This document shows, one piece after another, positions 16,562 through 25,001 of a stretch of DNA of 34,860 nucleotides (within the stretch, counting starts at the first letter, position 1; each line of letters begins with the position of its first letter). Under the pieces are notes generated by a model, which worked only from the letters and a program-made list of their open reading frames with translations, searched no databases and was not told the DNA's origin. The stretch comes from an uncultured Alphaproteobacteria bacterium. Lineage in GTDB: Bacteria; Pseudomonadota; Alphaproteobacteria; Rhodobacterales; Rhodobacteraceae. The DNA lies in contig CACMAH010000014.1 of the NCBI GenBank assembly GCA_902611605.1, positions 1-34,860 on the forward strand, written 5' to 3'. The translations under genes were made by a program, and so were the position numbers.

Positions 16562-17527
16562 TTGGCCTCATTTCGTAAACGTAATGGCAAGTGGCAGGTA
16601 CAAATTCGTCAAACTGCCAAAGGTTCAACCTCAAAGACATTTATTCTTAAAAAAGATGCTGTATGTTGGGCTAGAGAGCAGGAAGTACTCTTCCAGAATG
16701 GGCAATGGTTGAAATCAGAAACCTCTGATTTAACAATTTATGATCTAATGAAAAAATATAGAGACGTAGTTACACCGCAAAAAAGAGGACGTGTAACTGA
16801 AGTGCGTCGACTTAAAAGACTCCTCAAAGATAGCGAATTAATGGCAATCAAGTTACAAAATGCCCTACCCCATGTCTTTGCAAGCTTTCGCGATAAACGC
16901 CTTCGCGATGGGTCACGGACATGTCATTATGACTTAGTCTTATTACGCCATGCTTGGAATATCGCAAAAATAGAATGGGGATGGCAACTTTCTGAAAACC
17001 CTATCGCTCAAATTCGTTTTCCGCGCACTAACCCACCTCGGGAAAGAAGACTAAAATCAGGAGAATACAAAAGACTACTATCAGAGGCTGTTAAACGAAA
17101 GTCCTGGTATCTTTACCCTATGATTATCTTAGCTGTGGAGACAGCGATGAGGCGTGGCGAATTATTAGAGTTGTCATGGCAGAATATTGATTTTGAAAAA
17201 TCATGTGTTTTGTTACCAATTACCAAGAATGGATCACCCAGATGGGTGCCGTTAACAAAAAAAGCCTTAGTGTGTCTCAAATCAATCAAAAAGAGAGACA
17301 AAGAGAAAGTATTCCCTCTAACAGATAACGCATTTCGTCATGCTTGGAATAGACTTAAAAGGCGCACAAAGATTGAAACTCTTACATTTCATGACCTTAG
17401 ACATGAAGCTATCTCTCAAATGTTTGAAAGTGGATATAGTATTCCACAAATAATGGCTATTTCAGGACATAAAACTGTAAGCCAACTTTTTCGCTACGTG
17501 CAATTACAGGAATGGGGGCGGGGGTAG
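16562..17527 (+). CDS. int: Tyrosine-type site-specific integrase
   Basis: A 321-residue phage-type integrase. It starts at TTG after a good AAGGAG site; the N-terminus MASFRKRNGKWQVQIRQ is the usual AP2-like arm-binding domain. The catalytic domain keeps all expected residues: Arg197 (AMRRGE), Lys222 (ITKNG), His277 and Arg280 (HDLRH), His303 (SGHK) and the nucleophile Tyr312 (FRYVQ). After the tyrosine only nine residues remain, ending in a G-rich stretch (EWGRG) that does not look like the usual C-terminal helix, so the 3' end may be rearranged. The tRNA-Phe remnant 65 bases upstream is its probable attachment site. It reads away from the tRNA, into the DNA on the right. Confident as an integrase; activity is uncertain. 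Confidence 0.9.
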   Translation: MASFRKRNGKWQVQIRQTAKGSTSKTFILKKDAVCWAREQEVLFQNGQWLKSETSDLTIYDLMKKYRDVVTPQKRGRVTEVRRLKRLLKDSELMAIKLQNALPHVFASFRDKRLRDGSRTCHYDLVLLRHAWNIAKIEWGWQLSENPIAQIRFPRTNPPRERRLKSGEYKRLLSEAVKRKSWYLYPMIILAVETAMRRGELLELSWQNIDFEKSCVLLPITKNGSPRWVPLTKKALVCLKSIKKRDKEKVFPLTDNAFRHAWNRLKRRTKIETLTFHDLRHEAISQMFESGYSIPQIMAISGHKTVSQLFRYVQLQEWGRG

Positions 17528-17538
17528 CAGACCCCGCC
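17517..17538. repeat. GC-rich hairpin across the integrase stop codon
   Basis: GGCGGGG (17517-17523) pairs with CCCCGCC (17532-17538) over an 8-base loop containing the integrase TAG stop. No T-run follows, so it is not a standard terminator. The G-rich run is unlike the surrounding AT-rich DNA and may mark a recombination joint. Confidence 0.5.
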
Positions 17539-17603
17539 TCTCATCATCTTTAACTAATACCTCCCCTACCCAGCCTCCCAAAAGCAGCAAAAATCGAATT
17601 GGT

Positions 17604-17809
17604 CAAACTAAAAAAAACAACTTGTAGATAGTACTGGGGCAGGGGATAGTTTTAACGGAGTATTTCTAGCTTCATATATTGCTGGATTTGATTTAGAAAA
17701 TTCTATCAAAAAAGCTCATAATATTTCATCTCATGTAATTGAACAAAAAGGTGCTTTGGTACCTATTAAGGAAGTAAAAAAAATTTTTAAAAGCAACTTT
17801 TATACATAA
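17604..17809 (+). pseudogene. 3' fragment of a second KDG kinase gene
   Basis: From 17621 an open frame encodes LVDSTGAGDSFNGVFL and ends at TAA 17807-17809. It is 62 codons long and matches the last 61 or so residues of the intact kdgK at 147-1076 in about 43 positions by my count, including the catalytic GAGD motif. Nucleotide similarity continues upstream to about 17604 through the A-rich stretch, but one base is missing there, which shifts the frame and brings an in-frame TAA (17609). The 5' four fifths of the gene are absent. The divergence means it is a paralogue or homologue from another source, not a recent duplicate. It lies between the integrase and the PhyH gene, consistent with a junction scar. 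Confidence 0.88.
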
Positions 17810-17942
17810 GATTTTCACCGCACGTCTCGACATCACTAGCTTATCAGCACTTTGCTTATCTAAACTGCATGAAGTAATCACCCGTGGCATAGTAACTAGC
17901 GTTAATCCTAAGTCAGCGTCAAAGTTTACAGGTTTTTAAATT
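17810..17942. other. Non-coding stretch after the kdgK fragment
   Basis: Together with 17528-17603 this makes up the rest of a 415-base stretch without an intact gene. I see no tRNA copy, terminator or further gene remnant that I can recognise. I looked for a second copy of the tRNA-Phe 3' end and did not find one. Confidence 0.4.
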
Positions 17943-18893
17943 TTAACGCAACCAGTCATAGGCCGTTTTTGGCGCATCTGGTGAAGTGGCTAGCCAATGA
18001 CGCGCTTCCATCCACATTTGGGTCCACTTCTCTGGATCGCGAAGCTCACTTGCAGGATTTTTGCGGCTTCGAGCAATGAAACTAGGAAAAATTTCCCGAC
18101 CAGAGTTCTGATGGCTTGGATTGTAACGCAAATCTAGGCTGAATCGGATTTCATTGCTAACGTTAGGCAAGCTACTGTGCGGACAATTCCGATGGATTAA
18201 CAAAATATCACCACGCTTTGCGGGCACCACAACAGGTTCTATATTAGAAACCACTTCTTGAGGAATCTCTAAACCGTCGACTGGACCAAAGCCATGTTTT
18301 ATTAAATCGCGCTCTTGTCCACCCTCTATAAATTGCAAGCACCCATTTAGCTCGTCAGCATCATTGATAGGCACCCAAACAGTGATTAACTCAGTGCCGC
18401 AATCTGGCGGCAGTACCGCTGCATCCTGATGCCAAGGAGTCTTACCAACTAGACCACTTTTCCTCATGCCTTTCGCAATAATGTTTTGCGGTGGCTTTAT
18501 ACGAACATACTGAACAGGATTAGAAGCTATCTCAGCACCTATGATTGATTCGACAATATCGAGTAATTTAGCATTCCGAATAAGGTTAAAAATCGCTGGT
18601 CCTGTCCAGAAAGGTGTGTCTTTTGAAACATTGAGCAAAGGTAAGCACATATTAAAGTATTGGGCAAATGTTTCTCCAGTTGCTTTAAATACTTCTGTCA
18701 TTCTCGAGCGAAAATCCAAGTCTTCAAAGCTTTCAGTAAGTTTGCCTTCCGCAATCAAACCACGAACCAGATCATCAAGCAATATTGTATATTCCGAAAT
18801 TATAGGATCCAAAATTTCAATTGGATCAAGTACCTGTTCTACCAACAAAAAACCTCGATTTTGAAATGTTTTTATTTGTTTTTCATTTAACAT
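17943..18893 (-). CDS. Phytanoyl-CoA dioxygenase (PhyH) family Fe(II)/2-oxoglutarate oxygenase
   Basis: A 316-residue non-heme iron oxygenase. The iron triad is visible as His155-x-Asp157 (WHQDAAV) and His239 (CPHSSLP), with Arg250 (EIRFSLD) to bind 2-oxoglutarate. Such enzymes hydroxylate small molecules; known relatives act on phytanoyl-CoA, ectoine, 2-aminoethylphosphonate and others. This sequence does not let me choose a substrate. It is the last gene on the minus strand before the integrase, about 180 bases downstream of livG, and might hydroxylate the compound brought in by that transporter. The start follows no strong ribosome site but matches the family N-terminus (LNEKQIKTFQNRGFLLVE). 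Confidence 0.88.
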   Translation of the reverse strand: MLNEKQIKTFQNRGFLLVEQVLDPIEILDPIISEYTILLDDLVRGLIAEGKLTESFEDLDFRSRMTEVFKATGETFAQYFNMCLPLLNVSKDTPFWTGPAIFNLIRNAKLLDIVESIIGAEIASNPVQYVRIKPPQNIIAKGMRKSGLVGKTPWHQDAAVLPPDCGTELITVWVPINDADELNGCLQFIEGGQERDLIKHGFGPVDGLEIPQEVVSNIEPVVVPAKRGDILLIHRNCPHSSLPNVSNEIRFSLDLRYNPSHQNSGREIFPSFIARSRKNPASELRDPEKWTQMWMEARHWLATSPDAPKTAYDWLR

Positions 18894-19075
18894 AATACCA
18901 AAGTCTGTAATTAATCACATATCACTTTCTAGAATTAAAATTTTTAAAAGATTAATCAAGTGAAAAAATAAATAGCATAGTTTTATTAATACTTTATTCG
19001 CCATAGTAAACCTGTTAAACAGTTATAAAGAAGCACTAAATGTTAATTTATTGTCAGCTTATAAAAATTCTTAAG

Positions 19076-19876
19076 CTATGAGTTCATCGCAGCTCTAATA
19101 TCCTCGTCTGCCATTTCACGACCCAAATAAGCTTCTACAACGGCTGGATCATTTTTCACAAATGTAGGACTGCCTTCAGATATTTTTTGTCCATGATCAA
19201 GGACACTAATAGTATCGCAAGTCGCCATCACTACTTTAAGGATATGCTCTACCACTACGATCGTGAGATTGTAGCGTTCCTTGAGCGTCAAAATTGTTGC
19301 CATCAGATTATCAACATTGACTGGAGACAAGCCGGCACCAGGTTCATCCAACAATAACATTTTTGGCTTCATTGCTATTGCCCGCCCAAGAGCTAGTAAA
19401 CGTCGCTGTCCACCCGAAAGTTCTGCCGCAGGAATCTCTGCATGTTCAGCAAGCCCAATGAATTCGAGCAAGTCCATCATCTCTTCCTTGACCAACTTGT
19501 CTTGACGTCGAACTTCAGCACCCATAATCAACGGAGCAAGTGGACCATATTTAGTGTGAGGATGATACCCAACGAGTACGTTTTCTAAAACACTCAACTC
19601 ACCATATAATCGAAGCAGTTGGAACGTTCTGGCCAGACCTTGCGAGGCAATATAATGTGCGGGTTTGTTAGTTATATCAATATTATTGAAAGAAATATGG
19701 CTACCAATATCTGGCTGGTAAACCCCAGTCAATAAATTAAAAAAAGTAGATTTTCCAGAACCATTTGGCCCTATAAGGCCATGTACCGAATTTTCATCAA
19801 CCCTCAAAGATACGTTATCAATGGCTTGCAAACCACCGAAACTTTTGCTTAAATTAAGTGTTTCTAGTAGAGCCAT
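19076..19876 (-). CDS. livG: Branched-chain amino acid type ABC transporter, ATP-binding protein LivG
   Basis: A 266-residue ABC ATPase: Walker A GPNGSGKST at 36-44, signature LSGGQ at 153-157, Walker B LLLDEP with Asp177/Glu178. The long insert ending in the LivG-type C-terminus (VEAYLG) is typical of the HAAT family. It overlaps livM by 23 bases; its ATG has GAGGAG 7 bases upstream inside livM. With LivF it forms the ATPase pair for LivH and LivM. HAAT systems import amino acids, amides, urea, aromatic or other carboxylic acids, so the family name does not fix the substrate. Confidence 0.93.
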   Translation of the reverse strand: MALLETLNLSKSFGGLQAIDNVSLRVDENSVHGLIGPNGSGKSTFFNLLTGVYQPDIGSHISFNNIDITNKPAHYIASQGLARTFQLLRLYGELSVLENVLVGYHPHTKYGPLAPLIMGAEVRRQDKLVKEEMMDLLEFIGLAEHAEIPAAELSGGQRRLLALGRAIAMKPKMLLLDEPGAGLSPVNVDNLMATILTLKERYNLTIVVVEHILKVVMATCDTISVLDHGQKISEGSPTFVKNDPAVVEAYLGREMADEDIRAAMNS

Positions 19877-20939
19877 TCAGACGCTCCTCACTTCTGCGAA
19901 TAAACCTACGGTTTCTTTGGAAGTCTTCGATCCATCCCCCTATCCCTCTTGGCATAAACATAACTAGTAATACCATAGAAAGCCCAAAAACCAATGGCTG
20001 GATTACAATGGGGCGGTCCATAAAGTAAAATACCAAGTCTTTTGTCTGGTCATAAGCAATAGCAACCACTATTGCGCCGATTACTCCTCCCCAAACATTA
20101 CCAATTCCTCCAAGCACTACCATCAAAAGTAAAGTCACCATCTCGATAACGGTAAAATTATTATGATGCAGATAGCCAGGCGGCATGTGTGCAAATAATG
20201 CACCTGCTAGTCCAGCATAAACGGCACTAAACACAAAAGCTAAAAGCTTATATTTGATAACATTAATTCCATTAACTGCTGCTGCTGTTGTATCTTCCCG
20301 TATTGCCTGAAAAGCTCTACCAGTTGCTGATCGTAGAATAGAAAAAGAAAAGTAAATCCCGAATAAAGCCGCTGTCATTACAATGTAGTAATAGCTGGTA
20401 AAACTATCTAACGTAAAAGAACCTACGCTGGGAGCAGGGATCATCATTAAACCTGTGCTTGAACCAAGTGCGGGGGTTACGGCAATGAAAATACGTACTG
20501 ACTCGCCCAATCCTAAGGTGGCGAGCGCCAAATAAGCTCCCTGTAGTCGTACAGATGGCAAGCCAATGATTAAACCCGCAAAGGCCGTAACCAGTACAGC
20601 AGTTGGGATGGCCAACCAAACCGGCCAACCAAAGCCAAGAGCTCCACCAAACCCGCCAGGTTCTAATGACAGCACTGCCGAAGTCACTGCTCCAATGGCG
20701 TAAAGACCAATATGGCCAACCGTGACCTGCCCACAAAAACCCTTTACTATATTAAGACCTACAGCCAGCAGAATAAACAGGCAGATGCGATTGACCAAAT
20801 CAATAAGATACTCGTTAAATAGACCTGCTAAAACAAAGGGTAACGGTAGCAATAATACATATGCTAATAGCCACGGTAGTAATCTGTGACGTTTTGCCAA
20901 ATATTCAAATATATCAGTTAGTTTTGACAAAATTATCAT
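19854..20939 (-). CDS. livM: Branched-chain amino acid type ABC transporter permease LivM
   Basis: A 361-residue inner-membrane permease with about ten hydrophobic segments. NIVKGFCGQVTVGHIGLYAIGA near residues 60-80 and the late GGIGNVWGGVIGA loop are the conserved LivM features; IREDTTAAAVNGINVIKYKL is the coupling segment that meets the ATPases. The charged C-terminus (NRRFIRRSEERLN) is cytoplasmic. It sits downstream of the binding-protein gene and overlaps livG. The ribosome site is weak. Confidence 0.92.
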   Translation of the reverse strand: MIILSKLTDIFEYLAKRHRLLPWLLAYVLLLPLPFVLAGLFNEYLIDLVNRICLFILLAVGLNIVKGFCGQVTVGHIGLYAIGAVTSAVLSLEPGGFGGALGFGWPVWLAIPTAVLVTAFAGLIIGLPSVRLQGAYLALATLGLGESVRIFIAVTPALGSSTGLMMIPAPSVGSFTLDSFTSYYYIVMTAALFGIYFSFSILRSATGRAFQAIREDTTAAAVNGINVIKYKLLAFVFSAVYAGLAGALFAHMPPGYLHHNNFTVIEMVTLLLMVVLGGIGNVWGGVIGAIVVAIAYDQTKDLVFYFMDRPIVIQPLVFGLSMVLLVMFMPRGIGGWIEDFQRNRRFIRRSEERLNGSTRNT

Positions 20940-21028
20940 TCAAAAAACTATCCGTCTTTAATCAGTAAAAGTTATATTTTCAACTGGGACGGAGCTAAAG
21001 TCCGCCCCAGCATAAAAGGTCAAAAGAC

Positions 21029-22225
21029 CTATTCAAGGCCAAAATCCTCTTCCATAGTTACACGGGCTAGAACCTCAGTTTCAAAATTCTCACCACCTTT
21101 TGTATATCCGATTAGGACAGCTGTTCGGTTTCCATCACGGCATTGAGGTGTTGCTGCAGCACAGAAACTAATTGGTCCAGAAGCCAGTCCCTCATAGCCC
21201 TTTACGTTAGCAATTGCATCCCGGATGGCAGTACGATCGTCTGCAAGAGAACCCGTAAGAGCTGTATTTTTCAAAGCAATTTCCATGATCCGCACTAGGT
21301 CATATGCTTGTGAAAAATCATGGTCTGGTGCATGGATATCATAGCGCTGCTTTACCATTTCGTTAAACAGCTTTGCAATTGGTCGCTGATCTGCTGCCGC
21401 ATAGGCAGCCGCGAAAAATACTCCTTTTACAGCATCGCCTGCAATTTTTGGAACTGGCGCGTTTGAGGCTGAAGACGAGCCAATACGCCTTACATCTTCT
21501 CCAATACCAGCTTCATAAGATTGTACTAATGCCCGCGCCATTGTTTCGGCGAGTGCAGCAACTAAAATTCCATCAACATTCATGGATTTGATTTTTTGCA
21601 TGTGCGCGCGAAAGTCAACTTCCTTTTCTTGAACGTCAGCTCGATATGCTGGCTCAACACCAAACCGGGCTTTCATTTGTTTTTCCATGTTAGCGCAATC
21701 ACCCACTGAAGCGGCGTCAGCGGCACAGATGTAGGCAATCTTCGTTCCAATATTTTCACCAACGTATTTTGCATTAACACCACCATAGTATCTCCCAGAT
21801 ACTGGTACGCGAAATACCCACTCACTGCCTTTTTGCGTAATTTTTGAATTGGTGGAGTGTGGCACGAGTTGTGGAACACCAGCCTTTGCTGTAACATCAA
21901 CTATTGGCAAAGTAACTGAAGAGCAGCTTGAACCAATGAGCAAGTGTACTTTTTCTTGAAAAACTAGTTTATTAGCATTAGCGACGCCTTTATCAGATTT
22001 GCATTCATCATTCATCAAAGTAGCCTTAATCATATGGCCATTGATTCCGCCCGCTTCGTTAATTCCTTTGATTTCATCCATCATCATTTGGCCATATGCC
22101 TGACCATTTTCACTCACCATCCGCATGGTGATGCCTACGCGTATATCATCGGCATAAGTTATTGCTGCTCCAAAACCAACACTTGCTATCAGAGCACCAG
22201 TTAACAATTTATTTTTTAGTTTCAT
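21029..22225 (-). CDS. Periplasmic substrate-binding protein of HAAT-type ABC transporter (LivK-like)
   Basis: A 398-residue type I periplasmic binding protein. The N-terminus MKLKNKLLTGALIASVGFGAA is a signal peptide, with likely cleavage after AITYA. The ANANKLVFQEKVHLLIGSSCSSVTLPI region is the usual first-lobe ligand loop. A late cysteine pair (FCAAATPQC) may form a disulfide. It provides specificity for LivHMFG. The ligand cannot be named; neighbouring catabolic genes suggest a carboxylic acid or polyol-like compound. Unusually, the ribosome site is present twice in a 15-bp tandem duplication just upstream. Confidence 0.9.
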   Translation of the reverse strand: MKLKNKLLTGALIASVGFGAAITYADDIRVGITMRMVSENGQAYGQMMMDEIKGINEAGGINGHMIKATLMNDECKSDKGVANANKLVFQEKVHLLIGSSCSSVTLPIVDVTAKAGVPQLVPHSTNSKITQKGSEWVFRVPVSGRYYGGVNAKYVGENIGTKIAYICAADAASVGDCANMEKQMKARFGVEPAYRADVQEKEVDFRAHMQKIKSMNVDGILVAALAETMARALVQSYEAGIGEDVRRIGSSSASNAPVPKIAGDAVKGVFFAAAYAAADQRPIAKLFNEMVKQRYDIHAPDHDFSQAYDLVRIMEIALKNTALTGSLADDRTAIRDAIANVKGYEGLASGPISFCAAATPQCRDGNRTAVLIGYTKGGENFETEVLARVTMEEDFGLE

Positions 22226-22229
22226 TTCT

Positions 22230-22259
22230 TTCTCCTTTTTAAATTTCTCCTTTTTAAAT
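22230..22259 (-). repeat. 15-bp tandem duplication carrying two ribosome sites
   Basis: TTCTCCTTTTTAAAT occurs at 22230-22244 and again at 22245-22259. On the coding strand each unit supplies AAAAAGGAGAA. The proximal copy is at proper spacing for the binding-protein ATG at 22225; the second lies 15 bases further upstream. Confidence 0.85.
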
Positions 22260-22300
22260 TTAGGTTTTAAAAACCATCACAGCGACCGCTAAATTGGTAG

Positions 22301-23212
22301 CTATGCCTTAACTTTTGCCTCGACTCCAAACAATCCTGATGGCTTAATCATAAGGACTAGAATCAATAACAAAAATGCGTAAATATCTTTGTGACTTGCG
22401 GATATATAAGCGGCACCAAGATTTTCAAATACACCAACCATAATTCCACCAATTATTGCACCTGGAAGTGACCCAAATCCTCCCACAACCGCAGCTGCAA
22501 ATGCTTTCATCAACATCAAATACCCCATTTCAACCTGCACCGATTGCATTGGGCCAATCAATACTCCTGCTGCTGCAGCAAGAGCACACGCTACTCCAAA
22601 AATCAACGAAATCATTAATGGAACGTTTATGCCCATAAGATACGCAATATCTTTATTATGGGCTACAGCCCTAACCGCAAGACCAGGTTTTGTGTAACGC
22701 AAAAAATAGTGTAACGTAAACATTAAAATGACTGAAATTATTGCAGTCAGTACATAGCTTTCAGGAACCTCTATATCACCAGGGAATTGCAAACGAGGAA
22801 TGTAATCAAGATTAGCGCGGAAAGGCTCCGCCTCAGCTCCCCAGATGAAATATGCTACATTTACCATGGCAACAGACATACCGAAACCACATATTATCAT
22901 ACCCATTCCCGCAACGGTATAGCCGCCGCCGGCACGCGTTAGCCTTCTATAGAAAACTCTTTCCACCAACATACCTACTACTGCAGTGATGATCATAGCT
23001 CCGACTAAGGCAACAGGATAAGGCAGTCCTACGTTCTCTGCAAGTACAAGACCAAAAAAAGCACCAAACATATACATCTCACCATGGGCAAAATGGACAA
23101 TATCTAAGCCAGAATAAATTAAAGAAATTCCGAGTGCCACGATACCATAAACTACCCCGATCGTAACACCAAATATAATAAACGCTAACAATGAGTTCAA
23201 ATCAAATGCCAT
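22301..23212 (-). CDS. livH: Branched-chain amino acid type ABC transporter permease LivH
   Basis: A 303-residue membrane permease. The LivH landmarks GLDIVHFAHGEMYMFGAF (about 34-51), a central RAVAHNKDIAYLMGINV coupling segment, MKAFAAAVVGGFGSLPGAIIGG and a C-terminal LMIKPSGLFG are all present. It lies 23 bases after livF and before the binding-protein gene. The binding-protein gene is thus between the two permeases, an order different from the common livKHMGF. The ribosome site is poor, suggesting reliance on livF translation. Confidence 0.92.
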   Translation of the reverse strand: MAFDLNSLLAFIIFGVTIGVVYGIVALGISLIYSGLDIVHFAHGEMYMFGAFFGLVLAENVGLPYPVALVGAMIITAVVGMLVERVFYRRLTRAGGGYTVAGMGMIICGFGMSVAMVNVAYFIWGAEAEPFRANLDYIPRLQFPGDIEVPESYVLTAIISVILMFTLHYFLRYTKPGLAVRAVAHNKDIAYLMGINVPLMISLIFGVACALAAAAGVLIGPMQSVQVEMGYLMLMKAFAAAVVGGFGSLPGAIIGGIMVGVFENLGAAYISASHKDIYAFLLLILVLMIKPSGLFGVEAKVKA

Positions 23213-23235
23213 TTTATTATTTCTTCACTTTCATG

Positions 23236-23976
23236 TTATTTCTTATTCAAACCTCTTGAAACGTCAGCGACTGAACCACCAAGAAATGATTCCTTTACCG
23301 CTGGATCTTTTATAAGCATATCTGCGTTACCTTCAATTAGAATTATACCATCGCGTATAATGTATCCATATTGTGCTAAAATCAAGGCCATTCGCACATT
23401 TTGTTCGACTATTAGAATAGTTACTCCAGATTTGGCAATGCGATTTATATTTGCAAAAATTTCGAGAACTACTTTTGGTGCAAGAGCTGCACTAGGTTCA
23501 TCAAGCATGAGCATTTTGGGTTTAGCCATCATTCCGCGTCCAATTACCAGCATTTGTACTTCGCCACCCGATAGTGTTCCAGACATTTGTTTACGCCGTT
23601 CTCGAAGTACTGGAAAAAAATCATACACGCGCTCTAAATCTACCTTAATCGCTTCACGGTCTTTACGGGTGTAGGCTCCCAGTACTAAATTTTCTTCTAC
23701 ACTCATTGCCGGATAAGCTTCTTTGGCCTGTGTGACTTGAACAATACCAAGACGTACTCTCTCATGAGGTTTCAATTTTGAAATATCTAGCCCATCAAAC
23801 GTTATCTGACCTTTCATAAGAGGTATAAGGCCTGAAATCGCCTTAAGTAATGTCGATTTGCCCGTGCCATTACCACCAAGCAAAGTGACAATGCCGCCAT
23901 CGGATATGCTCATATCAACGCCGCGCAATATCTTAAGGTTACCGTAACCCGCATGAACATCATTAACCTGAAGCAC
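23236..23976 (-). CDS. livF: Branched-chain amino acid type ABC transporter, ATP-binding protein LivF
   Basis: A 246-residue ABC ATPase starting at GTG, five bases after GGGAGG. Walker A GGNGTGKST is at 34-42, signature LSGGE at 135-139, and Walker B with Asp159/Glu160. The family segment VPEGR before the ENL motif is TQAKE here (YPAMSVEENL follows), a small deviation in the regulatory loop. First gene of the transport operon, 203 bases after the end of the catabolic operon. Partner of LivG. Confidence 0.92.
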   Translation of the reverse strand: MLQVNDVHAGYGNLKILRGVDMSISDGGIVTLLGGNGTGKSTLLKAISGLIPLMKGQITFDGLDISKLKPHERVRLGIVQVTQAKEAYPAMSVEENLVLGAYTRKDREAIKVDLERVYDFFPVLRERRKQMSGTLSGGEVQMLVIGRGMMAKPKMLMLDEPSAALAPKVVLEIFANINRIAKSGVTILIVEQNVRMALILAQYGYIIRDGIILIEGNADMLIKDPAVKESFLGGSVADVSRGLNKK

Positions 23977-24032
23977 CTGTGCCTCCCTCTATAAGTTTAA
24001 TAATTATAGCCTTACACTATAAACATTATTCA

Positions 24033-24077
24033 AAGTTGAACGCAACTTCGAAAAGTGCTTACTCATAACAAGTAAGC
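24033..24077. repeat. Two small inverted repeats between the catabolic and transport operons
   Basis: AAGTTG-AACG-CAACTT lies at 24033-24048, and GCTTACT-CATAACA-AGTAAGC at 24057-24077. Neither is followed by a T-run on the minus strand, so they fit an operator or weak transcript structure better than a terminator. They are 57-101 bases upstream of livF. Confidence 0.4.
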
Positions 24078-24179
24078 TGAATAAAACTTTGTCATATCAA
24101 AGGTGAAAAATTTATAAAATGTCATCATTTTAATGAGAAGCACAAAGAATGATATAACTGAACTAAAAGCGTATTCTAC

Positions 24180-25001
24180 CTAATAGTATCGATTCATCCC
24201 ATCAATAATTGCCTTCAACATCTCTTTTGGTGGCCTCTTCCACCATCCTTGATCAGAAAAAATCTCAAGTTCAACAGGGCCGTTATAACCCGCCTGCTCA
24301 ACCATCTGACGCCATTGCAAAAGGTCAATCTGCCCCTCGCCGGGCATTCCGCGATCCAGCCGGATGTGTCTGGTATCCTCCAACCAATCAGACACATGAT
24401 AATTCAAAATGAGTTTACCTGCAGCAACAATCTTAGTAGCAAGGTCGTGCTCCCACCATAACGCATAGCTGTCAATGGCAAGACCAAGCTGATGCGCAGC
24501 ATCGAGTTGATGCAATAAAGAAAGGGCTTCCGCCAAACTGGAAATGACTGATCTGTTTCCACAGACCATTGGGTGGAGTGGCTCAAAAGCCAGAAGCACG
24601 TCAAATGGTTTAGCAAGTTCATCAGCCTCAGCCAATAGCGGTAAAACGTATTCACGCGCCTGATTCAGCTCTTTCCCATCGATCAACTTTAGACCGCCAG
24701 TGATTAAAACCAGCGTGCGGGCACCAAATTTATCAGCGCGTTCGAGCATCATTTTCAAATTTTCTGAACCCGCAAAAAGCTCTGCTACACAAAGTGACTC
24801 AACCATTAAACCACTATCATTCAATATCGCTTTGGCTACCTTTTCGCCACAAGCTTCAATCATTGGGTTCCATAAAGCTGTCCGTTGAATTCCCTGCCTT
24901 GCAAGCAGGTCAAGCGCGCCTGCAAAGTCTAGTTGTCCAGATAAACAGACCTGATGAACGCACACATCTTCAAGAGTAAGCTTGCGTAACTTAGCTACCA
25001 T
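24180..25001 (-). CDS. Xylose-isomerase-like TIM-barrel protein (sugar phosphate isomerase/epimerase family)
   Basis: A 273-residue AP-endonuclease-2/xylose-isomerase-fold protein. Likely divalent-metal ligands are in LLAFEPLHP (Glu), AIDSYALWWEHD (Asp), NYHVSDW (His) and VELEIFSDQGWW (Glu), the normal E-D-H-E set. Members isomerise, epimerise or dehydrate sugars, inososes and hydroxy-acids. It overlaps the SDR gene by 7 bases and is the last of the catabolic group. The second, different, protein of this fold in the cluster is at 30144. Substrate unknown. Confidence 0.82.
   Translation of the reverse strand: MVAKLRKLTLEDVCVHQVCLSGQLDFAGALDLLARQGIQRTALWNPMIEACGEKVAKAILNDSGLMVESLCVAELFAGSENLKMMLERADKFGARTLVLITGGLKLIDGKELNQAREYVLPLLAEADELAKPFDVLLAFEPLHPMVCGNRSVISSLAEALSLLHQLDAAHQLGLAIDSYALWWEHDLATKIVAAGKLILNYHVSDWLEDTRHIRLDRGMPGEGQIDLLQWRQMVEQAGYNGPVELEIFSDQGWWKRPPKEMLKAIIDGMNRYY

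Noticed and set aside
17943-18893. Naming the PhyH protein as ectoine hydroxylase or 2-aminoethylphosphonate dioxygenase
   Set aside because: Only the general iron and 2-oxoglutarate residues are visible; no ectoine or phosphonate genes are nearby.
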